64,000 nt of DNA from Magnetospirillum sp. ME-1 (lineage in GTDB: Bacteria > Pseudomonadota > Alphaproteobacteria > Rhodospirillales > Magnetospirillaceae): positions 248,001 through 312,000 of the forward strand of contig NZ_CP015848.1 in NCBI RefSeq assembly GCF_002105535.1. The letters are read 5' to 3'. Positions 46,790 through 54,833 of the stretch are shown in pieces. The notes beneath the pieces were generated by a model that saw only the letters and a program-made list of their open reading frames with translations, was not told where the DNA came from and did no database searches. Position 1 is the stretch's first letter; each line of letters starts with the position of its first letter. A program made the translations under genes and the position numbers.

Positions 46790-47131
46790 GGGCGCTATAA
46801 GTGAGGGTGGCACGAAGGAACATCGGTTGAAGTTCGTCATTTAACGCTCGTCACAGAGCTCTTCATCCGGTCGCCACCTAAACCGGCACACCACAGTGAT
46901 GCTGTGTTGAAGATGACAAGGGGTGCGCTGTCACGAACGACAACACCCAAGGCTGTTGATGCTTAGAGCGTCCGGTATCATCAGCCCTCCGCGTGACCGT
47001 CGATGCGACGGTGAAGGAACGGGATCACAGGACTGGTAAAGCACGTCACCAGTTTAACGCCCGTGCGATTGCTCCAACTCAAGCTCATTTCATGTGTTGC
47101 CGTCCTTCTCCCCAAAATGGGGGGGAAGGAT
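46790..47131. ncRNA. Candidate structured RNA
   Basis: A chain of hairpins, including one long-range pairing near the start and a GC-rich terminal hairpin. It matches no RNA class I could recognise (no tRNA, tmRNA or RNase P core). Strand unknown; the order of the hairpins and lack of ORFs is the only evidence. Confidence 0.3.
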
Positions 47132-47271
47132 TTCAATCTTAGCTATTTCATGGATACGGAAGCATTCGCTTCCTTGAAAATATTATTAGAAAATAAGGTG
47201 ATGAAAATGACACGGAAGCTGTTTGCTGGCGGCGTAAGCCCGACACGAAACAGCGACGTGAGCTAACCGCA

Positions 47272-47646
47272 TCAGCGGTTGGCTATAGAACGTTTCACAT
47301 AACGAATAGCCATGTCGTCCAGCTTGGCCTGTAGCTTTTCACGTCGAGATATACGGGATTGCATGTCACCGATATCACGTTGCTCGGCTTGTGCATGCCC
47401 CCCATACATCAACCCACGAAATGCTGTCAGTTTTTGCTGTGCTTCCAGGTAACGCTGACGCAACAGCTTCATTCTGTGGACGTGTTTCAATGTCAGCTTT
47501 GGTGGCTGGTTGGGTATAGTCACGACACGTCCAGTTTCGTGATCGACAGACCGGATCGGTTTCTTACGGACTTTCAGCCTGTTGAATTTCACGTCATAGG
47601 ACAGATCGGCGGACAGTGGTGTTTGGATGATTTCATAAAGACGCAT
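47272..47646 (-). CDS. Small basic hypothetical island protein
   Basis: 125 residues from ATG 47646 (MRLYEIIQTPLSADLSYDVK), rich in Arg and Lys (KVRKKPIRSVDHETGR, ISRREKLQAKLDD) with a likely coiled-coil tail. No motif identified. A longer frame from 47835 would overlap the lipoprotein gene and lacks support. A GAGGG ribosome site and the shared ATAAATACCCT motif precede the chosen start. Confidence 0.55.
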   Translation of the reverse strand: MRLYEIIQTPLSADLSYDVKFNRLKVRKKPIRSVDHETGRVVTIPNQPPKLTLKHVHRMKLLRQRYLEAQQKLTAFRGLMYGGHAQAEQRDIGDMQSRISRREKLQAKLDDMAIRYVKRSIANR

Positions 47647-47650
47647 GTTG

Positions 47651-47671
47651 ATGCCCTCGGTTTGAGGGTAT
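47651..47671 (-). promoter_or_regulatory. Leader motif ATAAATACCC/AGGG upstream of the basic protein
   Basis: ATAAATACCCTCAAACCGAGGG on the minus strand, with a CCCTC-GAGGG stem next to the ribosome-binding region. It is the second copy of the motif seen before the DUF6626-like gene. Confidence 0.35.
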
Positions 47672-47776
47672 TTATTCAACTTGAAAGGTGAGAGTGTGTG
47701 AGCATACCTGATCCTACCCGCGCCCCTACATGCTCTACAAGTAAATGCTTCCGTAAATACGCCAAAATTCCATAAG

Positions 47777-48013
47777 TCATCGACTAATTGTGTAGCCGTA
47801 TTTCCTCGCCATGCAATCTCTGGTGTTGTCTCCAACTATAATTGGGTTATTTCCAAAGCCCTGCGCTCTCGTTTTCTGTAATGCGAGAGTCTCGCAGTCG
47901 TACTGGTCGGCTGCTTGCTCAGCAGCTGTCTTATTTGGGTGAGAAATTTTATACGGCGCGCATGCAGCAACTAGAAGCAGGATTACACAGGTTGTCATCA
48001 ATGGCATTTTCAT
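47777..48013 (-). CDS. Small predicted lipoprotein
   Basis: 78 residues from ATG 48013. A signal peptide with a lipobox (VAAC, Cys 18) is followed by about 60 residues with two more Cys (DCETLAL, DCMARKYGY). GGAG lies 8 bases upstream of the start. It belongs to the island and is followed by the basic protein. Function unknown; such small lipoproteins are common island cargo. Confidence 0.6.
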   Translation of the reverse strand: MKMPLMTTCVILLLVAACAPYKISHPNKTAAEQAADQYDCETLALQKTRAQGFGNNPIIVGDNTRDCMARKYGYTISR

Positions 48014-48110
48014 TTACTTGACTCCATATGGGACCGGAAAATTTTTAAGGAAAGTAACTTGGCGCAGCCTTGGTAAAATCCTCTAATCCTGGAAAGCAAG
48101 TGTGTGTCGC

Positions 48111-48599
48111 TTACTTAAATAGGCCATCGCACTGCGGATAAAATTTGAAAAATATATCTACATACTTTAAGTCGGCGATGGTAGCGGTGGCATAATATGA
48201 CTTCTTGCCGTTATTGCTCTCGATATGTATTTCAGAAGAATATGGAACACTGCCGACGTAGCCACCATAGCTATTCTTTGCGTTAACCTCGCCGCAGGCG
48301 GAAAATACATTTTCCACACCAGTTTCTCCGACAAAGTAATGTTTGAACCTTGCGGACTCAGGGTCTTTAAGCTTGCCTCGTAAAGAATCCTCAATTGCTT
48401 TCTGAATTTCCATCGACATCTGCATTTTATGGGAGACAACATACCGTGCAGTACTTTCTCGTGCAGCCTGCTTTTCCGCCTCCTCTGCCTGTCTTCTGGC
48501 AGCAGCCTGTTGAGCATACACATCCGATTGATTGCGGTGTGCGCAGGATGTTAAGGCTATGCACGCAATTGACAGAAGGACGATTTGACGGATCAACAT
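48111..48599 (-). CDS. Predicted lipoprotein with a conserved CGEVNAKN motif
   Basis: 162 residues from ATG 48599. Signal peptide with lipobox (LTSC), a charged helical stretch (about 30-60) and a globular domain with KLKDPESARFKHYFVG and CGEVNAKNSYGGYVG, a motif repeatedly seen in small hypothetical proteins of proteobacteria. The GGAGG site sits very close to this ATG, so a start at 48608 or at the next TTG is possible. Confidence 0.6.
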   Translation of the reverse strand: MLIRQIVLLSIACIALTSCAHRNQSDVYAQQAAARRQAEEAEKQAARESTARYVVSHKMQMSMEIQKAIEDSLRGKLKDPESARFKHYFVGETGVENVFSACGEVNAKNSYGGYVGSVPYSSEIHIESNNGKKSYYATATIADLKYVDIFFKFYPQCDGLFK

Positions 48600-48802
48600 C
48601 ACCTCCATTAAACCCGGATATCGCTAATTGGCAATCTATCCGCCCCATAGTTACGGAAGATTGTCCCAATTTCAACCGCGAAAGTTGAGATGGTATGGCG
48701 GCAGAGATTGTTACTGCAAAGCCACGGATTGAATAGGGCTACTGCCTTTAGTCACGGCCTGATCAGCCCTCACGTTTTCCTTAGTGCCCTTAAGCTTCTT
48801 CA

Positions 48803-49486
48803 TTAGTAGTTACCATCATTGGGAGCGCCATGGATCAGGAAATCTCGATCTTTGATTTCCCAGCAATGCTTGCGAGTGTGTCGATTCATAATTTTGCTCA
48901 GGATGAAAGCAGAATCTCGAATACTAAAATACTTGCCAGGTATCGGAGATTTCATGCTGTCTGGAACATCCCTGACACTGTCCATGTAGCTTTCGATTGC
49001 ATTGAAGCTGCGGGTAATAGAACAAATCTCTTGAATTGCTTCGGGTGGAAAATCGGATAGATTTTCCCATAGTTCATTCAACTGTGGTGGTCTGGTAATG
49101 GAAATCTCTGAGGCGGACACCTTTCCGGGGATGGAGCTTCCTTCAACCACCACCGAGAATATAAGGCGGGGCGCTAGCTGATTCAGCGGATGGTGTTCAA
49201 GCAGGTTGTAGGCCATATGCTCGGCCTTCAAATAAAGATTCAGTCGGCGGCGCTGGTCATCGTTGCGCGCCCGCTCCCAAGCTTGTTCTACCGATGCCAT
49301 AGCTCCCCGGTAAGCCAAGGCTCCGGCAATGAGCGCCAGTATCCCGGCGAACAAAGTCGCCAATCCTTGGTCAAGTGGTAGTTGCATCCATTTTGGCAAC
49401 CATCTAGCCAAGCCGTCGGATGTTAACATAACGCCAATGGCAAGGGTCAAAGCAGATAGAATATATGGTATTCGGCTCGTGCTCAT
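48803..49486 (-). CDS. Hypothetical membrane protein
   Basis: 227 residues from ATG 49486, with GGAGGG upstream. Two hydrophobic segments near the N-terminus (IPYILSALTLAIGVMLTS and LATLFAGILALIAGALAY) are followed by a charged cytoplasmic domain. No family recognised. Island cargo with AT-rich codons. Confidence 0.6.
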   Translation of the reverse strand: MSTSRIPYILSALTLAIGVMLTSDGLARWLPKWMQLPLDQGLATLFAGILALIAGALAYRGAMASVEQAWERARNDDQRRRLNLYLKAEHMAYNLLEHHPLNQLAPRLIFSVVVEGSSIPGKVSASEISITRPPQLNELWENLSDFPPEAIQEICSITRSFNAIESYMDSVRDVPDSMKSPIPGKYFSIRDSAFILSKIMNRHTRKHCWEIKDRDFLIHGAPNDGNY

Positions 49487-49695
49487 TAGCCCTCCCTGGC
49501 ATGGTAGGGATTTCAAGAAAGCTATTCTTCAGGGTTGCTGCCGCGATAATAAAATTTATTTGGCAGCCTCATCTCCAAGCCAAAGTGCCTGGGCTTTGTA
49601 AGGTTATCTAATTCCAAAACCATAACCAAGCGCGGATTTCCGCCATTTTCAAAGCCCGATATCGGGGAGACCTCGGCAAAAGGTTATGTGACACT

Positions 49696-49726
49696 ACCCA
49701 TAGAATGAAAACATAACATTATGGGT
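49696..49726. repeat. 7-bp inverted repeat beside the short recombinase
   Basis: ACCCATA (49696-49702) and TATGGGT (49720-49726), perfectly inverted with 17 bases between. It lies immediately before the recombinase start (49734) and may be its operator or a recombination half-site pair. Confidence 0.5.
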
Positions 49727-49733
49727 GTTCGTC

Positions 49734-50303
49734 ATGTCGCAAGCCAAAGTCCTGTCCGAAGCCGAGATGAAGCGCGTGCTGGCTGTGGTCGCCCAGCACG
49801 GCGTTCTTTCCACCCGTAATCGCCTTGCTGTGTTGCTGTCGCACTGGGCGGGCATGCGGGCCGGTGAAATCGCGGCCTTAAAAATTATGGACGTCGTTAA
49901 TGAAGGCGGTGCGGTTCGTGATCGCATCCATCTCGCTGCCAACCAAACCAAGGGCAAGCGTGGCCGCACGGTGTTCATCAACAGCAAGCTCCAGCGCGAG
50001 ATCGCTCGTAACCTTGAACAACGTGAATGGACGGACGAACGCAAGCCGCTGATCCGCAGCCAAAAGGGCGGACACTTCACGCCGACCACGATGGTGATGC
50101 TGTTCCGCCGCATCTACGATGAAGCGGGTTTGACGGATGCACGCTCACACAGCGGGCGTCGGTCCTATTTGACGACGCTGGCGAACAAGGGTGTGTCCGT
50201 GTTCGTCCTTCAACAACTGGCGGGACACCGGAGCATTCAAACCACCCAGCGTTACGTCACGGTCAACGAAGAGATGATGGTAAAAGCCGCTGAATTGGCA
50301 TGA
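49734..50303 (+). CDS. Short tyrosine recombinase (catalytic domain only)
   Basis: 189 residues. The catalytic set is visible: Arg in WAGMRAGEIAAL, Lys in NQTKGKRGR, His-x-x-Arg as HSGRRSYLTTLA, His in LAGHRSIQTTQ and Tyr in RYVTVNEE. The N-terminal arm/core-binding domain is missing, so its length is that of FimB/FimE-type invertases. It may act on the small inverted repeat upstream or on another local site. It is convergent with the DpdA-like gene (3 bases apart). Confidence 0.85.
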   Translation: MSQAKVLSEAEMKRVLAVVAQHGVLSTRNRLAVLLSHWAGMRAGEIAALKIMDVVNEGGAVRDRIHLAANQTKGKRGRTVFINSKLQREIARNLEQREWTDERKPLIRSQKGGHFTPTTMVMLFRRIYDEAGLTDARSHSGRRSYLTTLANKGVSVFVLQQLAGHRSIQTTQRYVTVNEEMMVKAAELA

Positions 50304-50306
50304 TAG

Positions 50307-51761
50307 CTACTCCCGGAACGGATAGAAAATAACTTCCAGTTCATTCGCACTGTAACGCGCCAGTTCACGGCTTCTGTTTCGTGGTCCCAACGCAATGCAC
50401 GTTGAAAATAGCTGTGCCGCCTTAGCGACGTGATCGAGGTAGTCCTTACGTTTCAATCCGACGAGGTGCTCGCTGTCCTGTATTCCTTCCGCCAACTTTA
50501 TCAGCCGCCCTAGATTTCTCACGTCGTCTTTTACCGTGTGCCTGTAAACGCCTTCGGCCTCGTCCAAGGCACTCAGCAAGTGCTCTCGGAATCTAGCTTG
50601 ATGGATAGCTCCCGCACGATCTGCACGAAGATTTGCATCCTTCATGGCTTCCGTCATCGCCCATATGTTTTGGGCCATAACCATGCACTGGGCCAAATAG
50701 TCCCCAGGTCGCAAGTCATCCCAGCAAACTCCTTCTTTTCCATACCCCATGATCGGACTTTCAGCCGGGACACGGGCATTGTAAGGGGGCATGCCTTTAC
50801 CCGCGTTGACCGACACCATGCGGAACAAGTTTTCATCATGCAATTGCTCGTGGCCCGTAAACATCGTCCAATTCGTCATACCCGAGAATGCGTTGGACGC
50901 ATCGAAGGTGATGGTGATGTTCGGGTTTACATGGTGTCGGAGCAACTTCTGTATGTGGCTGAACAACACAGCGTGATGGCCTGTGCCGACTTTAAAAAAG
51001 TGTAGGATCTTCTCACCCTTCGCCAACTGTCCGTCGTCAATCATTTGAGCAAGTATATAAAGCAACAAGTCGATTCGCTTGGACATGCCGCCGCCAAAGC
51101 CCCAGCCAGCATGGGGGTAGTCCTTCATGGCGCCGTAGTATTTCAACACCGTCTCTTCGTCGGTGCCCTGTAGAATCACGATGAGTTTTGTGCTCGGTTG
51201 CTTTCGCTTGAATTGCTCATCCACATTGAACATTTGCTGTTGAAAGCACTTGTCGATGTTCTGTGTGGTGTATCCGGTCCCAAAGTAGGGATGGCCGGGA
51301 TTCTTTTTTCCAGGGTCCAGGGCATAGAGCGGAATGTCGAGAATGGTTGCCCAGTCAGCAATCCCCTCTTGCCATTCCAAGTTTCGCCGGATCATGTCCC
51401 TCGTCTTGTCACCGCGCTCGGACCAGTCGAAGTCCTTAAACACGCCGCTGTTCGTGGCGATTTGAAAGGCTCCGCTGTCAGCTACGATTCGTGCAAAGGA
51501 CGGACGGTCATACAATGCACGGAATGTCTTGCGGCTCTTGGCTTCATCCCAGATTCCATGCCCCGCGCTAAACAAGAAGAACGGGTAAAAGAACTCGCCG
51601 TTGTCGGCATCAAACGGATTCAGTTCACCGATGTTGTTCAGCCAATTGGGCATAGTGCCCCGTTGACGGAGAGCACTTAGGCTTTCCTTGCTGATGAATT
51701 TTGCAAATCCATCGTTCATGCTCGGTAGAAAAACGGCGTGTTCGTTGCCAGTGGGTATCAT
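50307..51761 (-). CDS. TGT-like protein, possible DpdA-type 7-deazaguanine transglycosylase
   Basis: 484 residues. It reads as a tRNA-guanine transglycosylase fold: DSGAFQ (95-100) matches the DSGGFQ loop with the catalytic Asp95; GFGGGMSK (221-228) matches the glycine loop; KVGTG (257-261) matches the MGVG strand; and TFDASN (285-290) matches the FDCV strand with the nucleophile Asp287. No Cys-x-Cys-x-x-Cys zinc site of classical TGT is seen. Because it lies in a mobile island, DpdA-like DNA modification is likelier than tRNA modification, but this is an inference. It is preceded by an unknown protein 9 bases upstream, and the two are probably one transcription unit. Confidence 0.6.
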   Translation of the reverse strand: MIPTGNEHAVFLPSMNDGFAKFISKESLSALRQRGTMPNWLNNIGELNPFDADNGEFFYPFFLFSAGHGIWDEAKSRKTFRALYDRPSFARIVADSGAFQIATNSGVFKDFDWSERGDKTRDMIRRNLEWQEGIADWATILDIPLYALDPGKKNPGHPYFGTGYTTQNIDKCFQQQMFNVDEQFKRKQPSTKLIVILQGTDEETVLKYYGAMKDYPHAGWGFGGGMSKRIDLLLYILAQMIDDGQLAKGEKILHFFKVGTGHHAVLFSHIQKLLRHHVNPNITITFDASNAFSGMTNWTMFTGHEQLHDENLFRMVSVNAGKGMPPYNARVPAESPIMGYGKEGVCWDDLRPGDYLAQCMVMAQNIWAMTEAMKDANLRADRAGAIHQARFREHLLSALDEAEGVYRHTVKDDVRNLGRLIKLAEGIQDSEHLVGLKRKDYLDHVAKAAQLFSTCIALGPRNRSRELARYSANELEVIFYPFRE

Positions 51762-51770
51762 CCCGGCACA

Positions 51771-53264
51771 CTATTCCCCAATCTTGAACAATGTGGAGGG
51801 CTTCTTGCCTTCCTTAACAGCCAATTGCGCTGTCCAAGCTACATAATCGGATACAGCAACAAACTCGGCACCTGCTGGACAGCTTCGTTGTTTCAGCGTG
51901 TTCGCCCCCTTCACCAACTTGCTCAACAGCGTGCTTCCAACACCTTTCCGAATGGGTGCCTTGTGGCTGGCGTCCGTGGAGAAATCTGTTTCGGTATCCT
52001 TGTTCCGTTCCGCCACCTTCTTTGCGTCATCAACGGTAATGTCGATCTCAGCCGACCATTTTGTGCTTTCATTGAATTCAGCAATAGGACCGGCAGGAAC
52101 AACGGCCAGTGGCAACGTAATCTCACCATCAGTCTTTGTTGCCGCAGCTGGCACCCGGAATTCCCCACTTTGAGCTTTGCCCTTGTTTTGCACCGTCAAG
52201 GTGCCCTCAACGCTACCGTCAACAGGCTTCACGACGATACCGTTTGCACTAGCCTCCCAGGTCCACAGCTTCTTGCTCTTCAACCCCTTCAATGCGGCGG
52301 CAAGTGTGACACGGGTGGCCTTGTCGATGGCAGACTGGCCCATTGGCAAGTACGGGATAGGGCCGAACGATCCGACAATGACAACGGATGCTGTTGTTCC
52401 AGGCTCAACAATTTTCACCCGGCAACCGCTCGCGTCATTGGTGATGATCGCAACAGCCTTGGTGCCTTTAATGCCGCCCATCATGCTCAAGATGCGGTCC
52501 AACTCCGGCGCATTCGTTCCGGTTGGGGTTGGCAACAAGCGGACAAGCCTTTGAGAAACAGCTTCGGATTGATCATTGGCCAAACCGATCGGTATCACGG
52601 TCCCGTTCTCGTCAATTTCCACATACATGGTGTGCTTACCGGGCTTGATTCCGTGCCGCCCCATGTCTTGGATGGATATTGTTTGGTCCCCAAATCCAAA
52701 TTGTTGGCGTAGCTGGCTCACCGCCGTTTGAAGCTGTTCCTCAAACCGAGCTTTCAGTGCCTTCTCTTGCTCGGGTGTAAGGTCGCTTTCGGAGGTGGAT
52801 GGATGACGATTGCGGTATGCGTCAACGGCCTTGTCCACACCACCCAGCTTGTCCAGCCAACCAACAAAATCTTTGGCCGCGACATTGTCCTCCTTGGCCA
52901 AAGCAAACATTGTCGCGTATTTGTTGACGCGAGAATCGTCCACAACCCAGTGGGATTTTCCATCCTCAGTCGCCATAACCCCAGTAGCCAGTTTTACCGG
53001 CAATATGAATGGATTGATCGGCTGGCCTTTGTAGGTTTCACGGACGATGATTCCGTTGTTCGCACAAAACTTTGTTAGGCCACTACCCTTTTCCAGCGCG
53101 GTCAAACAAAGATCGTAGATCGCGGCATAGGCCGCTCGGGATGCGGCATGACTGGTGCGGATAGCATCACAAGCCGCTATCAGCTTGTCCTTCAGCGAGA
53201 TCGGTATGTCTTTGAGATCAACCGGCGACGCAACCGTCTTCTCCGCAACATTCGTGCTGGTCAT
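51771..53264 (-). CDS. Unknown 497-residue protein paired with the TGT-like gene
   Basis: 497 residues from ATG 53264 (MTSTNVAEKTVAS). The N-terminal region (about 20-110) is helical; about 170-200 is a charged coiled coil (SDLTPEQEKALKARFEEQLQ); the middle and C-terminal regions are beta-rich (HGIKPGKHTMYVEIDENGTV, DGEITLPLAVVPAGP). No nuclease, ATPase or ParB motif was recognised and no transmembrane segment is seen. It ends 9 bases before the TGT-like gene, so a shared function is likely. An in-frame ATG at 53285 is possible. Confidence 0.6.
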   Translation of the reverse strand: MTSTNVAEKTVASPVDLKDIPISLKDKLIAACDAIRTSHAASRAAYAAIYDLCLTALEKGSGLTKFCANNGIIVRETYKGQPINPFILPVKLATGVMATEDGKSHWVVDDSRVNKYATMFALAKEDNVAAKDFVGWLDKLGGVDKAVDAYRNRHPSTSESDLTPEQEKALKARFEEQLQTAVSQLRQQFGFGDQTISIQDMGRHGIKPGKHTMYVEIDENGTVIPIGLANDQSEAVSQRLVRLLPTPTGTNAPELDRILSMMGGIKGTKAVAIITNDASGCRVKIVEPGTTASVVIVGSFGPIPYLPMGQSAIDKATRVTLAAALKGLKSKKLWTWEASANGIVVKPVDGSVEGTLTVQNKGKAQSGEFRVPAAATKTDGEITLPLAVVPAGPIAEFNESTKWSAEIDITVDDAKKVAERNKDTETDFSTDASHKAPIRKGVGSTLLSKLVKGANTLKQRSCPAGAEFVAVSDYVAWTAQLAVKEGKKPSTLFKIGE

Positions 53265-53362
53265 GCTATTCCCCGCAAGCTGCATTTTGGGCTCACGGGA
53301 TTATGCCAGGGTAATGACCGACGGAACAGCACCCTCAAACTTCAATCTCGCTTAAGTGAGAT

Positions 53363-54691
53363 TCAAGCTTCATTCTCCGTCGGGGCCGTCAACAGCCTCT
53401 CAAGGGTTTGGGTCAAAGCAACCGAAGCATCTTGATCGGATGAGGCCCAGACGTTTTCGAAATGATTGTCCGGCACAAAAGATAGCTCATCCTCTTTGTG
53501 TTCGTTTGCAATGTGGTCGTAGTGCTCTTGAATTTGTTTAACGCTCGATCCGGTATTGCGTGCAACGTCTTCAATACTCATGCCTGCCAGCAGGCGATAG
53601 GTTATGAAGCTGTGACGAAGGCTGTAGAGAGTTCGATTGCGGCCATGAGGGTCTTTCAACAAGCCTGCTTCTTCTAAAACTTGGCAAAATAGCTTGTGCG
53701 ACTGGGCCATCGGTTCGCCGTTGTATCCGGCAAATACATATTCGGTCTTTCTATCGACGGGTTTGTCCGGGTGTCGCTGGTGGCGAAGAATGGCCGCATC
53801 CGAACTATACTGAATCGCGGTTTCAAGGGGCACGCGATCACGGTCTTTGTATCCGGTTTTGGTGGCTTTTGGGATTATGACCTTTAGTCGGCCCTTCTCT
53901 GTGACGCCCAGGTTTATCCAGCGCAAATTAAAGACTTCATTTGGCCGCAAACCGCTGCTCATCAAAAAGCCGACCAAGCAATAAAGCATTTTTCGTTGAT
54001 GTTGATGGAATGCGTTGTATCCGCCCTCTTTCCACTTTTGCATGTGGGCGCGGAGTTTCTCCCATTCATACATCTCGAAATGTGGACGGCGTTCAGGCAG
54101 CGGATCGGAATCGTCCTTATTTATAGTGATCAGCGGCATGTGGGGAATGTAGCTGTTCACCTTCATGTATTTGAACATTTGAGTGAGCAACGACTTTTCC
54201 ATATCCAGCGTCTTCTTGCTTGGATGAATGGCCGCATTTGCAGGAAGTTTACGCGTTGATCCCGGCCCTTCGGTGTAGTAGGTCCGTCTAAAAAGCCAAT
54301 ATGCCGCTATCTTGCGTTCGTCGATGTCTTCAATGAAAGAATCACCAAAATGCGAGAGAAAATAACGCTCTCCCGTACCCTTATGAAGTTTATGGCGGTG
54401 GATGCTTAGTGTTTTCTGGACGTGCGGCAACCACTCGCTTTGCCAAAATGTTCGGAACGTCCGACGTTGCAGTGGTAGCTTTTGCCGCACCCTGAAGCTG
54501 AGGTCGTCATAGAGGTCGCGGGCAAAGATCAGTGCGTCTTCATAGTCCGTCGTTCCACAGGAGCGGACCACATAGCCCTTGTAGCCACGAATATTGAGAC
54601 GGCATTGCCATATGGGCTTTTTGACGCCGCCACGGCGGTAGAGCTTGCCGCGTCCGCCCAGTATGTCTTTTTCGTCGCTGTAGAACGACAT
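53363..54691 (-). CDS. Full-length tyrosine integrase of the island
   Basis: 442 residues. The N-terminal part (about 1-210) carries the arm/core-binding domains; the catalytic domain has SSGLRPNEVFNLRW (Arg), ATKTGYKDRDRVP (Lys region), LYSLRHSFITYRLLAG (His-x-x-Arg region) and QIQEHYDH (nucleophile Tyr). It should integrate at the rpsI end next to it (142 bases). It starts at ATG 54691 directly downstream of a terminator hairpin, on the same strand as rpsI. Confidence 0.9.
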   Translation of the reverse strand: MSFYSDEKDILGGRGKLYRRGGVKKPIWQCRLNIRGYKGYVVRSCGTTDYEDALIFARDLYDDLSFRVRQKLPLQRRTFRTFWQSEWLPHVQKTLSIHRHKLHKGTGERYFLSHFGDSFIEDIDERKIAAYWLFRRTYYTEGPGSTRKLPANAAIHPSKKTLDMEKSLLTQMFKYMKVNSYIPHMPLITINKDDSDPLPERRPHFEMYEWEKLRAHMQKWKEGGYNAFHQHQRKMLYCLVGFLMSSGLRPNEVFNLRWINLGVTEKGRLKVIIPKATKTGYKDRDRVPLETAIQYSSDAAILRHQRHPDKPVDRKTEYVFAGYNGEPMAQSHKLFCQVLEEAGLLKDPHGRNRTLYSLRHSFITYRLLAGMSIEDVARNTGSSVKQIQEHYDHIANEHKEDELSFVPDNHFENVWASSDQDASVALTQTLERLLTAPTENEA

Positions 54692-54693
54692 GC

Positions 54694-54744
54694 AAAAAGC
54701 CCTCGGGTGTGAAGCATTTGTAAAAAATGCTAACCCGAGGGCTT
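54694..54744 (-). terminator. Terminator between rpsI and the integrase
   Basis: A 12-bp stem AAGCCCTCGGGT / ACCCGAGGGCTT (54697-54708 and 54733-54744) with a nested 7-bp AGCATTT/AAATGCT stem. On the minus strand it ends in a T-tract. It replaces the native rpsI terminator now lost beyond the island and shields the integrase from ribosomal transcription. Confidence 0.8.
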
Positions 54745-54753
54745 AATGTTTTC

Positions 54754-54788
54754 AACCGCTTGTGAAGAATCCGTGAAGCGGTTTTTTT
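54754..54788 (+). terminator. Opposite-direction hairpin near the right att
   Basis: AACCGCTT / AAGCGGTT stem (54754-54761 and 54776-54783), followed by a T-tract on the plus strand. It would stop transcripts heading out of the island into rpsI. The AACCGnTT arms also recur at 54805 and 54826. Confidence 0.6.
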
Positions 54789-54833
54789 AGCCAATTTCAA
54801 GCGTAACCGTTTGAAAAATATGAATAACCGGTT
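54754..54833. repeat. AACCGnTT repeats beside the right att
   Basis: AACCGCTT (54754-54761), AACCGTTT (54805-54812) and AACCGGTT (54826-54833), plus an inverted AAGCGGTT (54776-54783). These may be arm-type or accessory binding sites of the integrase. No equivalents were found at the left end. Confidence 0.4.

Larger units (their letters stand above)
46581..47271. other. Gene-free island region with many hairpins
   Basis: About 690 bases without a convincing ORF. Between about 46800 and 47130 there are several stable inverted repeats: GGTGGC/GCCACC (46806, 46872), CACAG-TGATG-CTGTG (46891-46905), CCGTCG-ATG-CGACGG (46998-47012), ACTGGT/ACCAGT and CCTTCTCCCC/GGGGGGAAGG (47104-47129). A weak 38-67 residue ORF (to 47266) is probably noncoding. 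The pattern suggests a structured RNA. Confidence 0.5.

Noticed and set aside
46790-47131. tmRNA, RNase P RNA or tRNA in the hairpin region
   Set aside because: No T-loop consensus, no alanine-like acceptor ends and no RNase P core sequence were seen.
47063-47266. 67-codon ORF in the island's gene-free region
   Set aside because: No ribosome site or conserved pattern, and it overlaps the last hairpin of the candidate RNA; treated as noncoding.
50307-51761. Ordinary housekeeping tRNA-guanine transglycosylase (tgt)
   Set aside because: The CxCxxC zinc site and typical Tgt length and motifs are missing, and the gene lies in a mobile island rather than beside queA.
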